DNA of 57,997 nucleotides from Bacteroides sp. Its GTDB lineage: Bacteria > Bacteroidota > Bacteroidia > Bacteroidales > Bacteroidaceae. Position 1 is the stretch's first letter. Each line of letters opens with the position of its first letter. Shown here in pieces: positions 52,385 to 57,997 of this stretch. The position numbers and the translations under genes were made by a program. The notes beneath the pieces are model-generated. The model was not told the origin of the DNA. It saw only the letters and a program-made list of their open reading frames with translations, and searched no databases. Location of the stretch: NCBI GenBank assembly GCA_019416685.1, contig DXWV01000107.1, positions 10,496 through 68,492 on the forward strand, written 5' to 3'.

Positions 52385-55300
52385 ATGAAAAAATTATCAA
52401 GCCTTTATCAAACCGCCACCTTTCTCTTGCTCCTCTGTATGGGATGCTGCGAAACGGTCTCAGCCGATAATCCCATCAAAATCTCCCAACCTCAAATTTC
52501 ACCTGTCTCTCCTGAAGCGGCGGCTGTACAAAAATATGTTTGCTATCCGGTTAATCATAGCACCGGGTTGGCCGATATCACCATTCCGCTGTATACCATT
52601 AAAGCCGGCGATTTAGAGCTTCCTATTACTTTGACCTATCATTCAGCCGGAATTAAGCTCCACCAGTTAAGCGGCTGGGTGGGCACAAACTGGACATTGA
52701 ATGCCGAGCCTTCCATCATGCGAGAGATCAAGGGCATTCCGGATGACGCAAAACGCGGAGGATACAGAACCTTAGAATACCTTAAGAATAAAAACAACAG
52801 TAATTCCGATGAACTGACTCGCTTCTTCAGACGGATTGAAAACAAGGACTGTGACAGCGAGCCCGATCATTTCTATTATAAATTACCCAACCGAAGTGGT
52901 GTATTTTATTTAGGAGTAAAATATACGGGATACAACAATACTCCCTACAATGCAGGCTTCGGTATCTATCCGTATACGCCCCTAAAAATTTCCGGCTGGG
53001 AGCTTATTGGCGAAAACGGTGCCGATATAGAGGACGAAAATGGTGTATGGTATGAGTTTGGCGGAGAAATGGACGGATATACGGAGAAGAGCGGAAATTA
53101 TAATACCCGCTGGCTATGCAAGAGTATGAATTCCCGTCAAACAAGAGCGTGTATATCATTTAGCTACAGTCGTTTCCTGCGAAGGCCAATTAACCCCGGC
53201 TATTCTTCCGACTATGTTGTATTGGAAGATAAAATGGAATATGGTGTTGCCAGTGACAGAAGCGCTGTATCTGTATCTGATTCTACTTGGTTTCCAATAA
53301 AAGAGAACACTTTCTTACGTCGTTCAGACAGTGTGAATACCCCCATGACCCGTTCTAACTATTATGGAGGTTATAGACTACTGATCAAGCAAGGAGGTCG
53401 GGTCTATTATGGAAATATCACAGATGGAAAAGTCGAGATATCCCATTCATCTTATCCCGCCGAACGGGAGTATGCGATTTTCAATCCTTACGATTCCGAC
53501 TTTGTGGACGAACGCAAACTAACGCGTATTGACTTTGGCGGAGGTATCGTTTTATTTGAGCAGGACCCGGAGGACAACCTAAGCACCATTACCGTCAAGG
53601 CAAGAGACGGAAATATTATCCGGAAATTTCAATTCTATATCTCCCGGTACAATACATACACGGAACTCACAAAATTAGATTCAATCGCTGTTACTGCCGG
53701 TAGAGATCCCGAGCGTCGTTTGTATTCTTTTTTATATGATAAGCCTGATAATGTCCAGCCTTTATCCAGCTCGGCAATGGATCATTGGGGATATTATAAT
53801 GGTCAACATGAATTAAACTATAATACCCGACTCTTCATTCCCTACGGCCGTTATTATGTAAACGACGATTATTACTTCCACTATGGAGATAGCGCCCGCG
53901 AATGTAATGAATACTATATGAAAACAGGCGTCCTAACCGATATCTTCTCACCGGAGGGAGTACGTACAAACTTCAGTTATGAAGCCAATCGGTACGGAAA
54001 GGTATTCAGTGGTGCTGCGAATTACCAAAAGAAAGTCTATTTGGCAGGAGGGCTGCGGGTAAGCATGATTAGAGAGAGCGATATGCATGGTGGTTTTTCC
54101 AGAGTTCGTTATTTTCAGTATGGTCTTTCTGCTCCGGAAGGAAAATACGGCAATGACGGTACCGGACTTGGTGTAGCCAAGGTAGCAGTGACTCAACGAG
54201 ATTATTGCACGGAACAAGAGCGACTGACTATTGACCCTCTCGGCAAAAGAGATCTTTGCCGCACACACACATGGGGATCGACTCCTGTTTCCAATATCTC
54301 GTTCGGTAATGGCAATTCAGTGATTTATCCTTATGTAAGGGAACGAGTGATCGCCGATGGAGCAGTAATTCGTACAGACTATCATTTCAGTGCTCCTGAG
54401 TGGGATTTATATGGTGGCATTCCGCAGGATCCTTTCTCTCCAAGACAGGTTCGCCAGGATATTTCAAAACCCTTTGATCCCGACAGAGGCGAAGATGCTT
54501 TACGCTATGGGCACCTTATCAAAAAAGAAATATATAGTGGGGATACGTTGGTAGAAAAGCACGAATACGAATATTCCATTTACCATAAGCCATTCAAAGA
54601 GGAGGATGATTATACATTCGCAGCTGTTTTTGGGCGGCCTTATAAGACTCGTGTCTGCAACGTTCAGGAGTACGATAGCCGTCCTCAAGAATTATATAAA
54701 GATTATACGTGGATGAAAGAACGAGGTGTTTCCCGTTTAAAGCGTGAACGTACTACCCGTTTTTCGGATACAGGCGAGACAAGTATCCTGACTCGAGAGC
54801 ATGTTTACCATCCCGACAGTAGTAATGTATACGATGGATTTGATGCAGAGTTAAATGGAGGAGGTACACTTTATGCCACCTACCACTTAAATCCACTATG
54901 GACCCGAACCCGAACAGGCGACAGTGAGATTATGGAACAGTTTATGTACCCTGAAGAGGCCAAGAAGAATATAACAGACAATTTGGGACAAGACTTCCTG
55001 TTGTCATGCAATGCAATCAATAAATTGTTGGTTTATAAACGCGTTTGTGGAAAAGATACAACCTCTTTACGAAACAACTATTCGGGACTCAGTATTTACT
55101 CCGTTCAAACCTGGAACCCAACATTATCCCAATACGAAGATCGCCTCAAATACACCTATAATGATTTTGGAAATATCAGTTCGGTTACTTCCGATGGCAA
55201 GATTTACACCAGCTATCTTTGGTCGTATTACAATCAGTATCCTGTCTTTAAAGTAGAAAATGCTTCCATAAGCAAAGTGCTTTCCGCACTCAATAAAGAT

Positions 55301-55555
55301 CAGGCATGGCTTACACAAATGGAAGCGCAAGGACAACCCGATATCTTCGCCTTATCCGGTACCAACCTCCCGCATACCACCTTATATACCTATCGGCCCT
55401 TAATTGGAGTCTCCTCCATCAGAGGTGCCGATGGGGTAAACACCTATTTTGAGTATGATTATTGGGGACGTCTTATTCGTTCGTATATCCTTGAAGATGG
55501 AGTTGAAAAGACTATTTCCACATTCACATACAACACTCCCGGTTATCATCTGTAG
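52385..55555 (+). CDS. RHS/YD-repeat-type secreted protein, first of two
   Basis: The 1056-residue protein has a signal peptide with a Cys-containing end (LLCMGCCETVSA), which could be a lipobox. It opens like Bacteroidetes RHS proteins: SPEAAAVQKYVCYPVNHSTG followed by LADITIPLYTIKAG and the conserved YHSAGIKLHQLSGWVGTNWT. YD-type strands are spaced along the chain, and it ends with YFEYDYWGRLIRSYILEDG and TFTYNTPGYHL rather than with an RHS core. The core motif is found only in the next gene, 32 bases downstream, so the shell and core appear to be divided between two proteins. RHS proteins form hollow beta-cages that often enclose toxins; no toxin domain is visible here. Confidence 0.88.
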   Translation: MKKLSSLYQTATFLLLLCMGCCETVSADNPIKISQPQISPVSPEAAAVQKYVCYPVNHSTGLADITIPLYTIKAGDLELPITLTYHSAGIKLHQLSGWVGTNWTLNAEPSIMREIKGIPDDAKRGGYRTLEYLKNKNNSNSDELTRFFRRIENKDCDSEPDHFYYKLPNRSGVFYLGVKYTGYNNTPYNAGFGIYPYTPLKISGWELIGENGADIEDENGVWYEFGGEMDGYTEKSGNYNTRWLCKSMNSRQTRACISFSYSRFLRRPINPGYSSDYVVLEDKMEYGVASDRSAVSVSDSTWFPIKENTFLRRSDSVNTPMTRSNYYGGYRLLIKQGGRVYYGNITDGKVEISHSSYPAEREYAIFNPYDSDFVDERKLTRIDFGGGIVLFEQDPEDNLSTITVKARDGNIIRKFQFYISRYNTYTELTKLDSIAVTAGRDPERRLYSFLYDKPDNVQPLSSSAMDHWGYYNGQHELNYNTRLFIPYGRYYVNDDYYFHYGDSARECNEYYMKTGVLTDIFSPEGVRTNFSYEANRYGKVFSGAANYQKKVYLAGGLRVSMIRESDMHGGFSRVRYFQYGLSAPEGKYGNDGTGLGVAKVAVTQRDYCTEQERLTIDPLGKRDLCRTHTWGSTPVSNISFGNGNSVIYPYVRERVIADGAVIRTDYHFSAPEWDLYGGIPQDPFSPRQVRQDISKPFDPDRGEDALRYGHLIKKEIYSGDTLVEKHEYEYSIYHKPFKEEDDYTFAAVFGRPYKTRVCNVQEYDSRPQELYKDYTWMKERGVSRLKRERTTRFSDTGETSILTREHVYHPDSSNVYDGFDAELNGGGTLYATYHLNPLWTRTRTGDSEIMEQFMYPEEAKKNITDNLGQDFLLSCNAINKLLVYKRVCGKDTTSLRNNYSGLSIYSVQTWNPTLSQYEDRLKYTYNDFGNISSVTSDGKIYTSYLWSYYNQYPVFKVENASISKVLSALNKDQAWLTQMEAQGQPDIFALSGTNLPHTTLYTYRPLIGVSSIRGADGVNTYFEYDYWGRLIRSYILEDGVEKTISTFTYNTPGYHL

Positions 55556-55587
55556 TGTAAAAGTATAATCAATAAAAGTAAATCAAC

Positions 55588-57997
55588 ATGAATCGAACCA
55601 TTCATTTTACACTTCTACTTTTGTGCATATCCCTATCTCTGCCTTCTCTGTTAAAGGCTCAGAACAAAAACAAACATTATGTACAAACTCATCTGATGAC
55701 CGAGGAGGACGGTAGCCGTTCTCGCGAAACAGTAACATACTACGACTCTTTCGGCCTGGAATACGAAACACTGGAAGTAGGTGCCACCCCACAAGGAAAA
55801 GACCTACAGACTCCCATTGGCTATGATGGCTTCTTCCGGAAAACGATGGAGTTTCTTCCCCGTCCCGCCGGGGATACCGGTTTTTATGCGGATGCCAATC
55901 CCTATCATTACACGGTGTACGAAAACTCCGGGTTGAACCGGATACGTGAAGCGTACGGACCCGGACAGTCTTGGCAAGAGAACGGGAAGGCGGTGAAATA
56001 TGCCTATCTGGTCAACAAAGCATCGGGGGTGCTGTCCTGCTCACGCTACCGGGTGGAAGAGCTCGACCGTGATATAAAGCTAACCCGTTCCGGCAATTAT
56101 ACACCCGGCGAGCTAACCATCACCCAAACCACGGATGAGGATGGGCATATCACTTACACCTTTTCTGATTTTTCCGGACGTTTAGTTTTAACCCGCCAAA
56201 TGAATGGAACCGTCGCCCATGACACCTATATCGTATATGACGACAGAGGCCGCAAACGAGTCGTCCTCCCCCCTTCCGCCGCCGATGCGCTCACCGATGT
56301 GGGGAGTTGGCTTTGCAGTCAGAGCGAACCCATCCAATTGTATGGATATACATACCGGTATGACGGACGGGACCGTTGCATCGAAAAGAAACTTCCGGGA
56401 TGCGCACCGATCTACTACGTCTATGACAAGTCCGACCGCATGGTGCTTAAGCAGGACGGAAACGACCGGGAGGTGAAACGGTGGCAATCTTATCAGTATG
56501 ATCGCTTGGGGAGACAGGTTATCTGGGGATTCTTAAAATCACCCAGTAGCCACCAATACTGGATAACATTCTGTCAGAATAAGGCAATGTCTGTTGGGTA
56601 CTCAGGAGTTCAAACAGCTGCGGAGAATTACGGGTATTCTTCGGTCTCACGAATCAGTGCTCTATCTACCCCACTGATTATTAACTATTATGACGACTAT
56701 GACTATACCAATGTCTTTAGTCAGTTTATCGGTTCTCTAAATCGTCCGGGTTATTATTCCTCTTTCGCATCCTCGCCAAAGTCCTCGTATGGGAAACTTA
56801 CCGGCCAGGTTATTGTGCTATTGAATGATCCCTCTAAAAAGGAGTACATCGCCTACTATTACGACCGGCGGGGGCGTGAAGTGCAACGTACGGCGAATAC
56901 TGCTTTTGGTTTCAAAAACTATACTTTCACTAAGTACAATTTTACCGATCAGCCTGTTTCTGTCCGCAAGGAGCATACGAGCATTTATCCGGATGCGGCC
57001 TCCGGTCCTGAGGGAGTCGGCAGCCATGTCACCACGTATGAGTATGAGTATGACCCTGCCGGACGTGTATCGAAATTGTATCATACATTCGACAGTGATC
57101 CCCGAGTGTTGATGGCAGATTATCGGTATGACGAGGTAGGACGTTTGGAAACGAAGCTGATCCACAATCACGCTGATACGGCAAGTTATAAATACAATGT
57201 CAGGGGCTGGCCTACGGAGATCAACGAGCCGGGGATGAAGGAGAAGATTTACTACAATGAGGATCTTCCGCAAGGGGTAGCACCCTTGTATAACGGGAAT
57301 ATTCCCTGCCTGTCAAATTCGGTAAATAAGATTCCGGTTGCTCGCTTCACGTACGATGGTCTTAACCGCTTGCTGAGCACCCGCAGGTATAAGATGGATG
57401 GTACGCCAACGGAAGATTTCGAAAACTTTTCTTATGACAAGATGGGTAACCTTCTAAACTATGAGCGTGCTTTTCATGATCCGTATTATCCGGGGTATTT
57501 GAATCTCCTGTCAATCGTATATCAAGGCAATCAGATCAAGGCTGCAACTGACAATTGCCAATCGATGGGGTTTCATTATTATAATCTTCGTTATCCTAAT
57601 GATAGAAATGCTGAAGTTGAGTATTTTTACGACAGCAACGGCAATTTGGTGAAGAACCTTGATAATCGGATCGGGAAAATCAAGAATAACATCCTGAACC
57701 TCCCGGAGGTGGTTGCTTTCACCGATGGGAATCTTCTCACTTTCTCCTATATGGCGGATGGGCGCAAGGTGCGTGATTCGTATGGTTCTTACCCTACAAA
57801 ACCGACTACCCCTTTGGATACAGTGGTAAACAATACCGATCCCTATATTACCGGGATTAATGACTGGAGTGAAGATTATTATTACGCTGCCGGAAAATTG
57901 AGACGAGTCACCACTTTGGATGGCTATTTGAATTTGTATAATCGCACCGGTTATACAAATTATTATGCCGTCAAAGACCACATCGGTTGTACTTGGG
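55588..57997 (+). CDS. RHS-repeat protein, second of two (cut at the right edge)
   Basis: The frame stays open for 803 codons from the ATG at 55588 to the window end. It has a signal peptide (hydrophobic core LLLLCISLSLPSLL, then KAQNK). At least ten YD units follow, among them YYYDRRGREVQR, YEYDPAGRVSKLY, YRYDEVGRLETK, FTYDGLNRLLSTR and FSYDKMGNLLNYE. The last visible residues YYAVKDHIGCTW match the start of the RHS core (usually DHLGS or DHLGN then x-R), so the hypervariable C-terminus should follow shortly outside the window. The first kilobase looks more GC-rich than the PUL genes before it. It is co-directional with the first RHS gene, 32 bases away. Whether the C-terminus is a toxin cannot be seen. 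Confidence 0.9.
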   Translation, partial: MNRTIHFTLLLLCISLSLPSLLKAQNKNKHYVQTHLMTEEDGSRSRETVTYYDSFGLEYETLEVGATPQGKDLQTPIGYDGFFRKTMEFLPRPAGDTGFYADANPYHYTVYENSGLNRIREAYGPGQSWQENGKAVKYAYLVNKASGVLSCSRYRVEELDRDIKLTRSGNYTPGELTITQTTDEDGHITYTFSDFSGRLVLTRQMNGTVAHDTYIVYDDRGRKRVVLPPSAADALTDVGSWLCSQSEPIQLYGYTYRYDGRDRCIEKKLPGCAPIYYVYDKSDRMVLKQDGNDREVKRWQSYQYDRLGRQVIWGFLKSPSSHQYWITFCQNKAMSVGYSGVQTAAENYGYSSVSRISALSTPLIINYYDDYDYTNVFSQFIGSLNRPGYYSSFASSPKSSYGKLTGQVIVLLNDPSKKEYIAYYYDRRGREVQRTANTAFGFKNYTFTKYNFTDQPVSVRKEHTSIYPDAASGPEGVGSHVTTYEYEYDPAGRVSKLYHTFDSDPRVLMADYRYDEVGRLETKLIHNHADTASYKYNVRGWPTEINEPGMKEKIYYNEDLPQGVAPLYNGNIPCLSNSVNKIPVARFTYDGLNRLLSTRRYKMDGTPTEDFENFSYDKMGNLLNYERAFHDPYYPGYLNLLSIVYQGNQIKAATDNCQSMGFHYYNLRYPNDRNAEVEYFYDSNGNLVKNLDNRIGKIKNNILNLPEVVAFTDGNLLTFSYMADGRKVRDSYGSYPTKPTTPLDTVVNNTDPYITGINDWSEDYYYAAGKLRRVTTLDGYLNLYNRTGYTNYYAVKDHIGCTW

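Overview
The window looks like a chromosome segment of a gut Bacteroides or a very close relative. The evidence is SusC/SusD pairs inside a polysaccharide utilization locus (PUL), a hybrid two-component sensor with a periplasmic propeller, Bacteroides-type -7 boxes (TAnnTTTG), many short lipoprotein signals ending in Cys, and AT-rich leaders with few Shine-Dalgarno sequences. No tRNA, rRNA, CRISPR array or insertion sequence was seen.

Layout. (1) 1-3352, minus strand: a tetR - tolC-like - HlyD-like - RND efflux operon, read toward the left edge, which cuts the RND pump after 18 codons. A promoter and an inverted repeat that fits a repressor operator lie just upstream of tetR. (2) 3511-9942, minus strand: a compact histidine-utilization operon, hutU - ftcD - hutI - fchA - hutH, taking histidine to glutamate with the formimino group passed to tetrahydrofolate. 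A strong hairpin follows hutH. (3) 10057-13343: a small secreted hypothetical protein, a 0.84 kb spacer packed with inverted and direct repeats, and a membrane-anchored MutS-family ATPase on the plus strand. (4) 13378-38560, minus strand: a large PUL. In transcription order it encodes a secreted protein with a sorting-like tail, a giant GH2 fused to FG-GAP repeats, a clan GH-D (GH36/27-like) enzyme, a TIG/NHL lipoprotein, SusC, SusD, a DUF1735-type lipoprotein, GH92, GH30 and two PA14-containing GH3 enzymes. Intrinsic terminators lie inside the cluster, after the first gene and after the DUF1735 gene, and probably set expression steps. (5) 39068-51068, plus strand: a hybrid two-component regulator whose stop codon overlaps the start of a GH43 gene, then a free-standing FG-GAP protein, a GH2-like protein and two tandem GH43 paralogues. 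(6) 51217-57997, plus strand: a three-gene module of a secreted protein with a sorting-like tail and two RHS/YD-repeat proteins, the last cut by the window edge.

How the genes work together. The regulator at 39068 probably senses an oligosaccharide in the periplasm and drives both divergent arms. SusC/SusD and the two accessory lipoproteins would bind and import glycan, and the exo-acting enzymes (GH3, GH30, GH92, GH2, GH-D clan, GH43) would trim a branched heteroglycan containing beta-glucosyl, alpha-mannosyl, galactosyl and possibly arabinosyl or xylosyl units. The exact glycan cannot be read from the sequence. The most unusual points are the FG-GAP/FnIII module that occurs fused to a GH2 in one arm and as a separate gene beside a GH2 in the other, the apparent loss of the usual acid/base residue in the second GH2, a diverged GH43 twin, and the repeated sorting-like C-terminal tails.
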